Source: Anaerolineae bacterium
GTDB lineage: Bacteria > Chloroflexota > Anaerolineae > Promineifilales > Promineifilaceae
Direction of reading: 5' to 3'
Assembly (NCBI GenBank): GCA_019637635.1
Contig: JAHBVI010000008.1
Coordinates: 1-64,000, forward strand
DNA: 64,000 nt
Made by a program: the position numbers and the translations under genes. How positions within the stretch are numbered: position 1 is the first letter of the stretch; every line of letters starts with the position of its first letter. The notes under the pieces were generated by a model. That model was not told the origin of the DNA. It saw only the letters and a list, made by a program, of their open reading frames with translations, and ran no database searches. Shown one piece after another: positions 19,289 through 28,454 of the stretch.

Positions 19289-19923
19289 CGGCGGGCGAAT
19301 TCGGCTGCTTCGTGCCGGTTACGGAGATTGAGTTGGTCGAGGATGCGGCTGATGTGGTTTTTGACGGTCTGTTCGCTAAGAAACAGACATTCAGCAATCT
19401 GGCTGTTGCTGGCGCCCTGGCGCAGTTCACGCAATATCTGGCGCTGGCGCGATGTCAGACGGGTCACCAGTTCAGGCGAGGATTCCGGGCGGGTGGGGAT
19501 GCGCGAAAATTCTTTCAGAAGTTGGGCGGTTAGTTGGGGGGAGATAGCGGCTTCGCCCCGTTCCAGACCGCGTAGATAGGCGACCAGTTGTTGGATGGGG
19601 ATGTTCTTGAGTAAATACCCTCTGGCGCCGTAGCGAATAGCCTCAAAGAGACGGTCGTCTTCTTCGTGGACGGTGAGAAAGACGATGTGGGTGGACGGCC
19701 GTTCCTTCAATATCACCTGAGTAGCATCCAACCCGGTACCATCCGGCAGCGAAAAATCCATCAAAATAACGTCTGGCTGGAGCAGGCAGGCTTTTTCAAT
19801 GGCATCCTGAACAGAGTACGCGCCGCCGACAACGGTCAGATCAGGCTGGCTGTCTAGCAACCGGGCCAGCCCTTCGTGAAAGAGGACTTGATCATCAACT
19901 ATCAGGACACGTAAGTTGGACAT
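19276..19923 (-). CDS. NarL/LuxR-family response regulator
   Basis: A 215-residue DNA-binding response regulator. The receiver domain (1-120) has the acidic pair Asp10/Asp11 in LIVDDQ, phospho-acceptor Asp56 in LMDFSLPDG and the Lys of GYLLKN near 106. The LuxR-type helix-turn-helix (about 148-205) has LTSRQRQILRELRQGASN, then SEQTVKNHISRIL. It is the cognate partner of the histidine kinase encoded just upstream on the same strand (20124-21530), with a 200-nt spacer. Its 3' end overlaps the convergent ATPase gene by 13 nt. The spacing suggests separate or attenuated transcription from the kinase. The target regulon is unknown; the neighbouring secreted S8 and beta-helix genes are candidates only by position. 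Confidence 0.93.
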   Translation of the reverse strand: MSNLRVLIVDDQVLFHEGLARLLDSQPDLTVVGGAYSVQDAIEKACLLQPDVILMDFSLPDGTGLDATQVILKERPSTHIVFLTVHEEDDRLFEAIRYGARGYLLKNIPIQQLVAYLRGLERGEAAISPQLTAQLLKEFSRIPTRPESSPELVTRLTSRQRQILRELRQGASNSQIAECLFLSEQTVKNHISRILDQLNLRNRHEAAEFARRYNI

Positions 19924-19974
19924 TGATTAACGTTTTCGCCTCTTCAAATTGATAAGGGTACATGAATCCTTAAG

Positions 19975-19993
19975 AAACCTGACAGGTTTTTTT
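19975..19993 (+). repeat. Small hairpin with T-run in kinase-regulator spacer
   Basis: AAACC-tgaca-GGTTT followed by T's gives a small terminator-like hairpin read on the plus strand, but no plus-strand gene ends nearby. A degenerate partial copy in the opposite sense (aaaaaaactgccaggttt) lies 40 nt to the right. It may be one of the short iterated inverted repeats of this genome rather than a terminator. Confidence 0.35.
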
Positions 19994-20123
19994 AGCCCGA
20001 ATAGTATTCAACTTGAGCAAGAAAAAAACTGCCAGGTTTGGACGGTTACGAATATAAAAGCGAGTAACGTCAGGCTTACGCAAAATGCTTGCAAATCGGC
20101 TTACGAAGTGTGGGCAAAATTGG

Positions 20124-21530
20124 TTATTCTGGAATGATCCTTTCGTAGCCATTGAGACCGTTTGCCCTGGCGGCGGTCAGTTCATGGGTGACGGCGTAAG
20201 GGTACCACAAACTGACTTTTGTACCCTGACCGGGCACGGCCGTGACAGACAGGTGGGCGTTTATCTCTTCGGCGCGTTGGGCCATGATGAGCAGGCCAAA
20301 ATGGCCGTGCGCGGCGCCGTTTTGGGAATTGAAACCAACCCCGTTATCACTCAACTCCACCGTCACGGCGTCGGCGTCCCAGATGATGGTGAGCTGTACG
20401 GCCGTTGCCTGGGCATGTCGCTGCACATTATTGAGCGCCTCCCGAAAAATAAACAGAATTTTGCGTTGGACCAAAGGCGGTAATGTCTGCGGCTGGCCTT
20501 CCAGGACATAGTTTAGCCCCAATTCGGCCTGTTTGGCCGTGCTTTTGGCCTGGTTTATCAAGGCTTCGTTCAGGTTGATGTTGTTATCGGTCTGCATCAT
20601 CAACACCGATTGGCGTACCTGTTCATACACCTCGTTGGAAATATCGCGCATCCGCTCCAAATCCTGGTGAAATGAGGCCAGGTCTGCCACCACCTCATCC
20701 GCAGATAATTCCGTCAGTTTAAGCTGCAAATAAGCCAGCGATTGGCCTATGGTATCGTGCAGATGGCGGGCGATCCGTTTGCGTTCGTCGCTGGCGGCAG
20801 CCGCCTGGATAACCTCAACATTGGGGGCCACGGCCGTGCCCAATGCCAGCACCATGGCCGCCGCTGTCTGGTTTAAAATGCTGATCTGGTCGGCAGTCAG
20901 ATTTTTGCTGGCGGGCAGGTAGAGATGGAGCAGGCCCACCACTACCTCGCCTCGGAACAATGGCAGGCAGTACCCATGCAGCCCGGCCTCTTCCGCCGGA
21001 TGGGGCGACACAAAGGGATGCAGGCCACGATTGGGCTGATGCAAGGTTGCGCCGCAAAAATCATAGGGGATAGTGATTGGTAGGGGAAACGGCCGTTCGG
21101 GGTGCATCGGCCAGCGTTCGACCACTCGTTCCAGGGCGGCTTTGCCGGCTGCCGGCAAAAAAAGAACAGCGCCCAAAACGGGCGCAAAGGATTCGGGAAA
21201 AGTAACAATGGTCTGGTAGACGGCAGCCACATCTTTTGCCTGGCTCAATTTCTCTTTAAGCTGCCGGGAACGTTCCTGTTGGGAAGCAATGCTGTTCCGC
21301 TCCTCCTGCGCTTTTAACAGCCCATTCAGCAGCAAAAAAGCTGCCGCCGGAAAGAGAACGCCGTAAAACAGCATTTCGCGCACCACATGGATGTCTACTG
21401 GCTCTTGCTCAACCAGGTTCTCCCATAGCTCAAACAGGAAGGCGGAAGCTGTTAGAAGTAATAACAGCAGCCAACGATGCTCAATCAAGCTGTTTATGAC
21501 CTTATCGCGGAAGCGCCAACTATCATCCAT
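20124..21530 (-). CDS. Membrane-bound sensor histidine kinase (NarX/DegS type)
   Basis: A 468-residue sensor kinase. Two transmembrane helices lie near the N-terminus (about 20-37 and 53-72), followed by a coiled segment (75-100) and a GAF-like sensory region (about 100-235). A HisKA_3 dimerisation domain has the H-box RKRIARHLHDTIGQSL, with His258 as expected phosphorylation site. A HATPase_c domain has an N-box FREALNNVQRHAQA and G1 motif ELSDNGVGF. The start ATG 21530 has AAAGGA upstream. It pairs with the LuxR-type regulator downstream. The short first loop leaves little periplasmic sensor, so the signal is probably read in the membrane or by the GAF-like domain. The ligand is unknown. 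Confidence 0.93.
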   Translation of the reverse strand: MDDSWRFRDKVINSLIEHRWLLLLLLTASAFLFELWENLVEQEPVDIHVVREMLFYGVLFPAAAFLLLNGLLKAQEERNSIASQQERSRQLKEKLSQAKDVAAVYQTIVTFPESFAPVLGAVLFLPAAGKAALERVVERWPMHPERPFPLPITIPYDFCGATLHQPNRGLHPFVSPHPAEEAGLHGYCLPLFRGEVVVGLLHLYLPASKNLTADQISILNQTAAAMVLALGTAVAPNVEVIQAAAASDERKRIARHLHDTIGQSLAYLQLKLTELSADEVVADLASFHQDLERMRDISNEVYEQVRQSVLMMQTDNNINLNEALINQAKSTAKQAELGLNYVLEGQPQTLPPLVQRKILFIFREALNNVQRHAQATAVQLTIIWDADAVTVELSDNGVGFNSQNGAAHGHFGLLIMAQRAEEINAHLSVTAVPGQGTKVSLWYPYAVTHELTAARANGLNGYERIIPE

Positions 21531-21743
21531 AGAGTTCCTTTCAGGTTACCAGCACAACACAAATTTTCACCTATACCAATTACGCAAAACATCAGGCGCA
21601 AGCCGGTGGGGATCATCTCTTACAGCCGCCTGATAGATTTACACACCAGACAGTACGCCAGGGCACCAAACTTTCTATATGACAGTAGTGGTCTGGTTGT
21701 GAGCAAAAAATACAGGCACTTCAGGAATTGAGGGGTTAACGGG

Positions 21744-21780
21744 GCGTGATGCGTGAGGCCTTTCTGGTCACGCATCACGC
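21744..21780. repeat. Intergenic inverted repeat made of iterated heptamers
   Basis: 13-bp perfect arms (GCGTGATGCGTGA / TCACGCATCACGC) with an 11-nt loop, 10 nt after the stop of the S8 protease gene. Each arm is itself a repeated word (gtgatgc). It may terminate the S8 transcript, but there is no T-run. Confidence 0.6.
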
Positions 21781-21789
21781 ATCACGTGT

Positions 21790-24771
21790 CTACTGATCGG
21801 GGGCAAAAGTAATGACAAGCAGCGGCGGCGTTTCGCCTTTTTCGCGGCTGTGGAACTGCTGCTCCGCGCCGCTGCCGCCCTCGGTGGCATCACGGATTAA
21901 AAAGCCATAGTTGCCGTTGGCGAACATGTCTTCTATCTGTGCGGTTACATCCCACTGGCGGTAGCCGCTGCCGGAGGTGGTGGTGGCGGCCGCGCCGGCC
22001 GTGGCCGGTTGGTTGTGCCAGGTGACGCCCATTTCGCTCCAACTGGCGGTGAGGCGCAGGGCTTGCAGGGTACGGCCGTTTTTCCAGGAAGGTGCATACA
22101 ATCGCAGCACGGCCGTGTCCACCACACAACCTGATGGTGGCGTCGGCAGCGAGAAACGCAGCAACGCCCGGAAATTGTCATTCGACTTCTGCGCCTTCAC
22201 TTTCAAAATGGAATCGCTGCCCTTGTTGTTGTGGGGGCTGTTTTGCTCGATCCAGGCGTCGGCGTTGGCAATCAGCGTCACGGCGGGGCCACAGTCAACG
22301 GGGGTTGGCGGCGGTGGTTCCGGTGTGGGCGATGGCGGCGGTGGTTCCGGCGTGGCCGATGGTTCGGGAGTGGGTGACGGCACAGGCGATGGCGTGGCGG
22401 TGGGAGAGGGCGCAGGCGTAGGCAGCGGCACGGCCGTACAGGTGATGTTGTAACATTGCTCTGGCGTCACGTTGCCGGCAGCAATGTTGGCGCTGCCGCT
22501 GTTGCCGGGGGCGGCATAAATGCCCCAATCCTGATTGTCAGTGGCCACATTGGCGATGAGCGTATGCCCGGCCTTGGTGACGGCAATACCATGACTCTGG
22601 TTGCCAACGGCCGTGTTCTGCGCCAACACATTACCCGGTACACTCTGATCGGGCAGCCATTCCGCGCCAACGTAGATACCGGCGGCGCTGTTGTAGCTGG
22701 CGACATTCAGCAGAAGTGTATTACCCAGAGCGTGGTCGCCCAGTTCAATGCCAAACCCGGTTGTATGGCTTACGTTGTTGGCCTCAATCTGGTTGCCGCT
22801 GCTGCTGCTCAACTCAATCCCCCCGGCATTGTAGCGTAAATCGTTACCTTGCAGAACATTGTGGTGCGCGTTTTCTAAAACAATGCCGCTGTCACCCATC
22901 TGCTGGACGGTATTGGCGAGCAGCACATTGCCGTCTGATTCGGCGATGAAGATGCCGGCGTCGCCGCCTTCTGTGACCACGTTGCCTTCCAGCCGGTTTT
23001 GGTTGGAAGCAGCCATCAACACAATGGCCGTGTCGGCGCTGCCGGTGAGGGTGTTGTGGAAAAGGTTGTTATGGCTGGCCGCTTCCAGGCGCACGGCCGT
23101 GTTGTTGCTCTGTGTGACCAGATTGCCCACCACTTCATTGTATCCGGCGTTTTGCAGAATGATGCCAGCAGAATTGTTGACGGCCGTGTTTCCCTGAATC
23201 GTATTGGCATGGGCATTTACCAGATGAACGGCCGCCTCCTGATTTAGCTGCCAGGTCAGGCCCGTGACGGTGTTGCGGCTTGCCCCGTTTAATGACACAC
23301 CATAATCAAACTCCTGCACTGTGCCATTGGTGATGATGACATCGGCAAAACCATCATTGCGGATGCCGCTGCCCAGACCAATGCCATCCAGGGTACGGCC
23401 GTTCAAATCCACCGTAATGCCCGCCGCGCCGATGATCAGCCCGTCGCCAGGGCAGTCGGTGAGAGCGTTGATCAACACAATACTCGCCGTTAAGACTTGC
23501 CCACAGGTGACGGCCGCCAGAGACGCTGTGCCCTGGCCCAGGCTGTGGCCTATATCCGCCAGCCCGGCCCCCAATAATCCATTGTATTGGGGATTCGCGC
23601 CGTCCAACGGCTGCGCCGTGCCCCGAATGATGGCCGACAACCCGGCCGCCGATAAAGCTGGCTGCTGGCTGCGAATGAGGGCGGCTTGCCCACTGATAAA
23701 AGCGGCGGCCATCGAGGTGCCGCTCCACTGAGCGTAACCATCTACGGGGAAAGTACTGGTAATGCTTTGGCCGGGGGCGGCCACATCTACCCATGCACCA
23801 TAGTTGGCAAAGGGAGACAAGACGGCCGCCGGGCCGACGGAGGTGACGCCCAGCACATTGTCGTCGGCTGCGGGGTATTGTTCGCTGGTGCTGCCCATGT
23901 TGCCAGCGGCGGCAATCACCACTATACCGGCATCGGTGGCATCTTCAATCACGTCTTCTAGCAATTCCGACTCTTCGGGTGTGCCCAGACTGAGGTTAAT
24001 CACCTGAGCGCCGTTTTGCACGGCAAACTGGATGGCCTGGGCCAGGAGGAAGTCATTACCCCGGCCGTCGGAATCCAGCACCCGCACCGGCATGATCTGG
24101 GCCGCCGGGGCCACCAGGTTGATGATACCGGCCACGTGTGTGCCGTGCCCATATCCTTCATCTATCAGGCCGTCCCCGTCATCATCCAGACCGTTGGCCT
24201 CGTCGCTGGGGTCGGCATCGTCGCCAATAAAGTCGTAACGCACGGCCGTGAACGCCGCCGCCAGGCGCGGATGGTCAAGCTGGACGCCGGTGTCCAGCAC
24301 GGCCACAATGACCCCTTCGCCCTGGCTCACGGCGTGCGCCTGTCCTAAATTGAGCAGTTCGATGGCATATTGGTTCAAATATGGCGCCGGATCATGCCCG
24401 CCCCAGGCCCACGTCCCGCTGGGGTCGCCCTCCGGGATGCCACTCACATAGTTGGGTACGGCATATTCGATGCGCGGATCCTGGCGCATGGCCTGTACCA
24501 TATTGCGCACCCGCTGGCCAGGCGCTAATTGCAACAGGTAAATCTCAGCGCTGCCCAGCAGCACCTCCAGCGTGGCGGTACCGTAGGCGTCGTTGATGGC
24601 TTCAATCGTCCCGCCATTGTCCAGGTCAACCCGAACAATGATTTGATTGCTTATAAACTCAACGTCGTCATCAGCATGGAGCGGTGGGTGGTGTACGGCC
24701 GTGAACAGCACACCCAAACAACACACAACCAGACCAAACGCAAACACAAAACCCTTTCGTCCTATTTTCAT
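21790..24771 (-). CDS. Secreted S8 serine protease with NosD-like beta-helix and DNRLRE domain
   Basis: A 993-residue exported multi-domain protease. The ATG at 24771 is preferred over the one at 24786 because GGAGGG lies 5 nt upstream of it. Signal peptide about 1-33; propeptide about 38-110; S8 domain about 125-410 with Asp160 (VAVLDTG), His209 (GHGTHVAG), Asn291 (AAAGNMG) and Ser353 (SGTSMAA). Then follows a NosD/right-handed beta-helix region (about 425-765) beginning CGQVLTASIVLINALTDC, a Pro-rich linker (about 780-826) and a C-terminal DNRLRE domain (827-993) with ADAWIEQNSPHNNKG and FLIRDATEGGSG. The helix and DNRLRE parts closely match modules of the giant protein at 2.5-17.4 kb, so these genes share a module pool. 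It is preceded by a perfect 40-bp palindrome. It probably acts at the cell surface; the substrate is unknown. Confidence 0.93.
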   Translation of the reverse strand: MKIGRKGFVFAFGLVVCCLGVLFTAVHHPPLHADDDVEFISNQIIVRVDLDNGGTIEAINDAYGTATLEVLLGSAEIYLLQLAPGQRVRNMVQAMRQDPRIEYAVPNYVSGIPEGDPSGTWAWGGHDPAPYLNQYAIELLNLGQAHAVSQGEGVIVAVLDTGVQLDHPRLAAAFTAVRYDFIGDDADPSDEANGLDDDGDGLIDEGYGHGTHVAGIINLVAPAAQIMPVRVLDSDGRGNDFLLAQAIQFAVQNGAQVINLSLGTPEESELLEDVIEDATDAGIVVIAAAGNMGSTSEQYPAADDNVLGVTSVGPAAVLSPFANYGAWVDVAAPGQSITSTFPVDGYAQWSGTSMAAAFISGQAALIRSQQPALSAAGLSAIIRGTAQPLDGANPQYNGLLGAGLADIGHSLGQGTASLAAVTCGQVLTASIVLINALTDCPGDGLIIGAAGITVDLNGRTLDGIGLGSGIRNDGFADVIITNGTVQEFDYGVSLNGASRNTVTGLTWQLNQEAAVHLVNAHANTIQGNTAVNNSAGIILQNAGYNEVVGNLVTQSNNTAVRLEAASHNNLFHNTLTGSADTAIVLMAASNQNRLEGNVVTEGGDAGIFIAESDGNVLLANTVQQMGDSGIVLENAHHNVLQGNDLRYNAGGIELSSSSGNQIEANNVSHTTGFGIELGDHALGNTLLLNVASYNSAAGIYVGAEWLPDQSVPGNVLAQNTAVGNQSHGIAVTKAGHTLIANVATDNQDWGIYAAPGNSGSANIAAGNVTPEQCYNITCTAVPLPTPAPSPTATPSPVPSPTPEPSATPEPPPPSPTPEPPPPTPVDCGPAVTLIANADAWIEQNSPHNNKGSDSILKVKAQKSNDNFRALLRFSLPTPPSGCVVDTAVLRLYAPSWKNGRTLQALRLTASWSEMGVTWHNQPATAGAAATTTSGSGYRQWDVTAQIEDMFANGNYGFLIRDATEGGSGAEQQFHSREKGETPPLLVITFAPDQ

Positions 24772-24824
24772 TTGTCCCTCCAACATGTCCCCAAACCACT
24801 CGTAGTGCCAGTTTCAGTAATTTG

Positions 24825-24864
24825 GTAATTGAGTAATTGGGTAATTACCCAATTACTCAATTAC
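24825..24864. repeat. Perfect 40-bp palindrome between CHAT and S8 genes
   Basis: Each 20-nt half consists of the iterated word GTAATTG/AGTAATTGGG; the two halves are exact reverse complements with no spacer. It begins 6 nt after the CHAT gene stop and lies 54 nt before the S8 start. It may act as a terminator for the CHAT operon or as an operator. It belongs to the class of word-iterated inverted repeats seen elsewhere in this window. Confidence 0.75.
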
Positions 24865-24869
24865 TCCTT

Positions 24870-27752
24870 TCACCTCCGGCCAACGGCCACAAACGGCGCC
24901 CAAAAGTAGGGATGGGGGTATTCTGCTTTAAGAGCCAGTTGGGACTCTCGCAGCGCAGTAACCGGACTCACCCCTTCAGCGCGTAATCGTGCATACCAGT
25001 CAGCCATCAAGCGGGCCGTGGTCTCATCCTGCGCCAGCCACAAGGTGACGACGACGGTGGCCGCGCCGCTGCCCAGAAAGGCGCGCAGCAGCCCCAGCAT
25101 TTCGTCGCCGCCCATCACCTGGCTGCGCCCCGTCTCGCAGGCGCTCAACGTAACCAACGCCTGGCGCAGCCGCAGGTGCATGGCGTCGCCCGCCGTCAGC
25201 CAGCCATCGTGCAGTTTCAAAGCGGAAAACATGGGGTTATCCGCCCGGAACAAGCCATGACAGGCCAGATGCAGCATATCGCAGTCGGCCGCTGCCGCCC
25301 GCAGCGCGGCCAGGGTAGCTTGCTCGTCTACCAGGGTTTGCGCCTGCGGCAGGTGAGCGGCCACGCTCTCAATTTCAGCGGTGACGGCGGGAATGGATGG
25401 GTCAGACACGCCAACGACCAATGCTTTGTGTGCGGCCGTAGCCGCGGCCATCGCCGGACGTTGCTGGCAATGCCAGGCGATGGCGGCGCTGGGCGCGTAG
25501 GCAATCTCAAAGCGGTCAATGAGATAATTCTGCCCATCAAATAATGCCTGGAAAGGTATCTGGTGTAAACAGCCGTGGGGGATGATGGTCAGTTTAGGCG
25601 CGGTGTGGTGGGTTACGGCCGTGTCCAATTCCTGCGCCAGCGGCGCCACCAACGCCTGGTACAGCGCCGCCAATACTCGCCGCGCCGATAGCTCCAATGC
25701 TACCATGTTGTCGCGGCTAAACATGCCCGCTGCCCGCAGCCGATCCAGCAAGCCGCTCAACCGCCGCCATAACGCCTGCACCGCTGACGCCTGCCCCACC
25801 GACCGTACCACCTGTATTGACTGCTGTTTAATGACAAAAGCGATGATTTCGTCTTCTATTATATGGTAGGCCAGCAGCGTGGTATCTTCAGGCAAATGGC
25901 CCTGCACGGTTTCCAGGGGGAGAGGCGTGGCCCACCATTCAGCGGCGTCGCCGATAGCCGCCAGCCGCAGCCGGAGCTGGCTAATGGCGTTTTCGAGTTC
26001 GGCGGCGCGGGACTGGATGGTTTGCTGCTGGTCGGCTGGCCGGCTCTGGCCGCCGTCCAACATTTCATTGTAAATGGCATTCAGGTCAGCCTGTAATGCC
26101 TGTAGTTGGGCTGCTTCCGGCGTTTCTGCCTGGCCGGGGGTATCGGCCGTGATTACGCCGCTGATCAAATCCAGCAGTGCGCGTGATTTGGCCTGCTCGG
26201 CGACGGTGAAGGCGCGGGCCATGTCTGCTTCGGCCAGATACAACTGCATCAGGTCGTTATAGGCAGCCACTTTGTCATGCAGGAAAGAGGTGCGCATGGT
26301 TTCCTGGGCCAGGGTACCACGCAGCCGCTCTATTTCGGTAATGGCCGCCTCTAGCAGCGTCCGGGCTTCTTCGTGGCGACCTTGCAGACGACACAAACGG
26401 CCGTGCCGCTGTTGCAGCCGGTAGCGCAAGGGTGGCAGGTTGAGCGGCCGCGCCAGATGGTGGGCGGCCAACAGGTGCGTTTCCGCCTGGGCCAGATTAT
26501 CCTGGGTCAGGTCGGCCAGTTGCAGGTGCGCGTAAATGGCCGGGACGAGCCAATCCTGGCCGGTGACAAGGGTGAGGGCGTGGCTGGCGGTGGACACGGC
26601 CGTGTCCCGCTGACCACGCGCCGCCTGCACCGCTGCCTGCTCCAACAGGATGGTGGCTAAGAGCGGGGTGGGTGCGTCTGACGTGGCTTGCAGCAGGGCA
26701 ACGGCTTCCGCCAACACCTGTTCCGCCTCATCCAACTGCTTCTGTGCCAACAGCGTGGCCCCCAGCCCCCACAAGGCGCGCGTCCGCTGATGCACGGCGC
26801 CGGCCGCTTCCAGCAGTTGGGCCGCTTCCTCAAAAGCGGCCTGAGCTTCGGGGTAGAGGTTGAGCGTCAGGTAGGCAGTGGCGGTGTCCAACAATAACAC
26901 GTGCTGGTCTACCAGTACATCCAGCGAAGTGAACAGGCGGCGGGCCTGCTCAAAAGCGGCCAGGCTTTGGCTGTAACGACCCAACAGTAGTTGGGCGCTG
27001 CCGATGTTGCCCAGACTTTGTGCTTGCAACATGGTTAGACCGGCGGCGGTGCGAATGTCCAGGGCGTTTTCCAAAGCGGCCAGGGCTTCGCTGCCCCGGC
27101 CCATTTCCCACAGCAGCACGCCGCGATTGTTGCTGATGTCGCTGGCCTGGGCCGTCATGCCCTGGCTGAGGTAGGTGTTTTCAGCGGCGTCATACACGGC
27201 CAGCGCCTCGGCGTATCGCCCGGTCAGGCTGTAACACATGCCCATATTTTGCTGGATGAGAGCAGCCAGGGGGGTCAGTTCGGGTTGGTCCATTGCCTTT
27301 ATTTCGGCCAGCGCCTGTTGCCCGGCGGCCAATGCTTCCTGGTAACGGCCGGATTCCCCCAGGACGTGCATGAGGCCGGCGGTGGTGCGCAGCGCCGGGA
27401 CGGGTTGGCCTAAGGCTTCGTAGCCGGTGCGGGCGGCTCTGATCAGTTCCAGCGCCTGATCAAATTCGCCAGCCAGGGCGTGGGTTTGGGCCTGAATGTA
27501 GGCGGCGCGGGGGGCAATGTCCGCCAGGCCCGGTTGCCCGGCTACGGCCGTGCAGAGGAGTGCCAACCGGCGCGCCTGCCCTGGATTGCTGCGCACCAGG
27601 TTGGCGGCTTCATCCAGTAGACAGAACCAGGTGGTTTCGTACCATAAATCGGATTCTCGCAGGAAGGCTAACTGCTGAGTTTGCGTGGGCAGCGCCAGCA
27701 ATTGCTCTATCAGTACCGCATCAATCCCGATTTCCTGGCAGTTGTCATTCAT
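24870..27752 (-). CDS. TPR-CHAT caspase-like protease (third gene of ECF operon 1)
   Basis: A 960-residue cytoplasmic protein. Residues about 80-480 are TPR repeats (for example GRYAEALAVYDAAENTYL), then a helical linker, then a C-terminal CHAT domain (about 650-960), a clan CD caspase-like cysteine protease. The predicted dyad is His832 in HLACHG and Cys872 in TLSACETG, followed by GGDEMLGLLRAFL and a C-terminal PYFWAPFVAVG end typical of CHAT proteins. Its ATG overlaps the stop of the upstream regulator gene by 4 nt, so translation is coupled; the ECF sigma gene is first in the operon. CHAT proteins in other systems act as site-specific proteases in signalling or defence (Csx29 in type III-E CRISPR, some gasdermin-linked proteases). 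Here the nearest candidate substrate is the middle gene product. The domain call is firm; substrate and trigger are inference. Confidence 0.92.
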   Translation of the reverse strand: MNDNCQEIGIDAVLIEQLLALPTQTQQLAFLRESDLWYETTWFCLLDEAANLVRSNPGQARRLALLCTAVAGQPGLADIAPRAAYIQAQTHALAGEFDQALELIRAARTGYEALGQPVPALRTTAGLMHVLGESGRYQEALAAGQQALAEIKAMDQPELTPLAALIQQNMGMCYSLTGRYAEALAVYDAAENTYLSQGMTAQASDISNNRGVLLWEMGRGSEALAALENALDIRTAAGLTMLQAQSLGNIGSAQLLLGRYSQSLAAFEQARRLFTSLDVLVDQHVLLLDTATAYLTLNLYPEAQAAFEEAAQLLEAAGAVHQRTRALWGLGATLLAQKQLDEAEQVLAEAVALLQATSDAPTPLLATILLEQAAVQAARGQRDTAVSTASHALTLVTGQDWLVPAIYAHLQLADLTQDNLAQAETHLLAAHHLARPLNLPPLRYRLQQRHGRLCRLQGRHEEARTLLEAAITEIERLRGTLAQETMRTSFLHDKVAAYNDLMQLYLAEADMARAFTVAEQAKSRALLDLISGVITADTPGQAETPEAAQLQALQADLNAIYNEMLDGGQSRPADQQQTIQSRAAELENAISQLRLRLAAIGDAAEWWATPLPLETVQGHLPEDTTLLAYHIIEDEIIAFVIKQQSIQVVRSVGQASAVQALWRRLSGLLDRLRAAGMFSRDNMVALELSARRVLAALYQALVAPLAQELDTAVTHHTAPKLTIIPHGCLHQIPFQALFDGQNYLIDRFEIAYAPSAAIAWHCQQRPAMAAATAAHKALVVGVSDPSIPAVTAEIESVAAHLPQAQTLVDEQATLAALRAAAADCDMLHLACHGLFRADNPMFSALKLHDGWLTAGDAMHLRLRQALVTLSACETGRSQVMGGDEMLGLLRAFLGSGAATVVVTLWLAQDETTARLMADWYARLRAEGVSPVTALRESQLALKAEYPHPYFWAPFVAVGRR

Positions 27753-28369
27753 ACCGATAAGTCAAGAGGGGATATGGTTATTTCCCATTGGTCACTGCGT
27801 AATAGCATATCATATAAACCGATGGGTAGGGCGGTTAATGTGAATTCACCCAGGTCGTCTGTCAGTGTATGGTCAAATTCGGTATTGCCCTGGAAAAGCA
27901 GCACGTGAATCAGATCAATATCGCTGGCATCGGTGGGCAAGAACTGGCCGAGTAGATCAAACTGTTTGTCCTGGCGTTGTTGCAGGGTGCAAACGATGGT
28001 GGCGGCTTCGGCCGTATAGATGAGTTGGCGCTGGTCGGTGGGAGCTACGGCCGTGCGCACCCCCACCGCTAATTGGGTACGGCTATCAAACGTGAGAGCG
28101 GCGATCAGCGAACGCCAGGTTGAAGGGCGGCGCGACCGGGCAAAAACGGCAAAACGTTGTTCTAATTGGTCGGTGACGGCCGTTGGTGGTTCCTGCACGA
28201 TAATCAGCTGTCTGGCCCGATAGAAGGCGCGCAGCCAGGCCACGTCAGCCTGTATGTCTGCGTCCGCTGCCGCCACCTGTGCGGCCACCATCTGCGCCTC
28301 GTCGGGCGGCAGATGCCCTTCCAACCAATCCATTAATTGAGCAAATTCTGGTTTTTCATTCTTCTTCAT
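27749..28369 (-). CDS. Putative anti-sigma-like regulator between ECF sigma and CHAT protease
   Basis: A 206-residue protein starting at ATG 28369 with AGGAG 11 nt upstream. I do not recognise a named family. The first 45 residues (FAQLMDWLEGHLPPDEAQMV, then AADADIQADVAWLRAFY) resemble the helical sigma-binding segment of anti-sigma factors, but the zinc-binding His/Cys residues are missing. There is no transmembrane segment. The C-terminal 110 residues look beta-rich and end with a carboxypeptidase-regulatory or B-domain-like pattern (DDLGEFTLTALPIGLYDMLL). It is second in the operon, 85 nt after the sigma gene and overlapping the CHAT gene by 4 nt. Its position and its counterpart in the second triad suggest that it holds the sigma factor and is the CHAT target; this is not demonstrable from sequence alone. 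Confidence 0.7.
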   Translation of the reverse strand: MKKNEKPEFAQLMDWLEGHLPPDEAQMVAAQVAAADADIQADVAWLRAFYRARQLIIVQEPPTAVTDQLEQRFAVFARSRRPSTWRSLIAALTFDSRTQLAVGVRTAVAPTDQRQLIYTAEAATIVCTLQQRQDKQFDLLGQFLPTDASDIDLIHVLLFQGNTEFDHTLTDDLGEFTLTALPIGLYDMLLRSDQWEITISPLDLSV

Positions 28370-28454
28370 GTATGCAAAGCTCCTTCTTGGCCGCAGGTTT
28401 ACTACAGGTATGGTGAGCAAGGAGATAAAAAATACAATGGCGGCTGAGGTTCAC

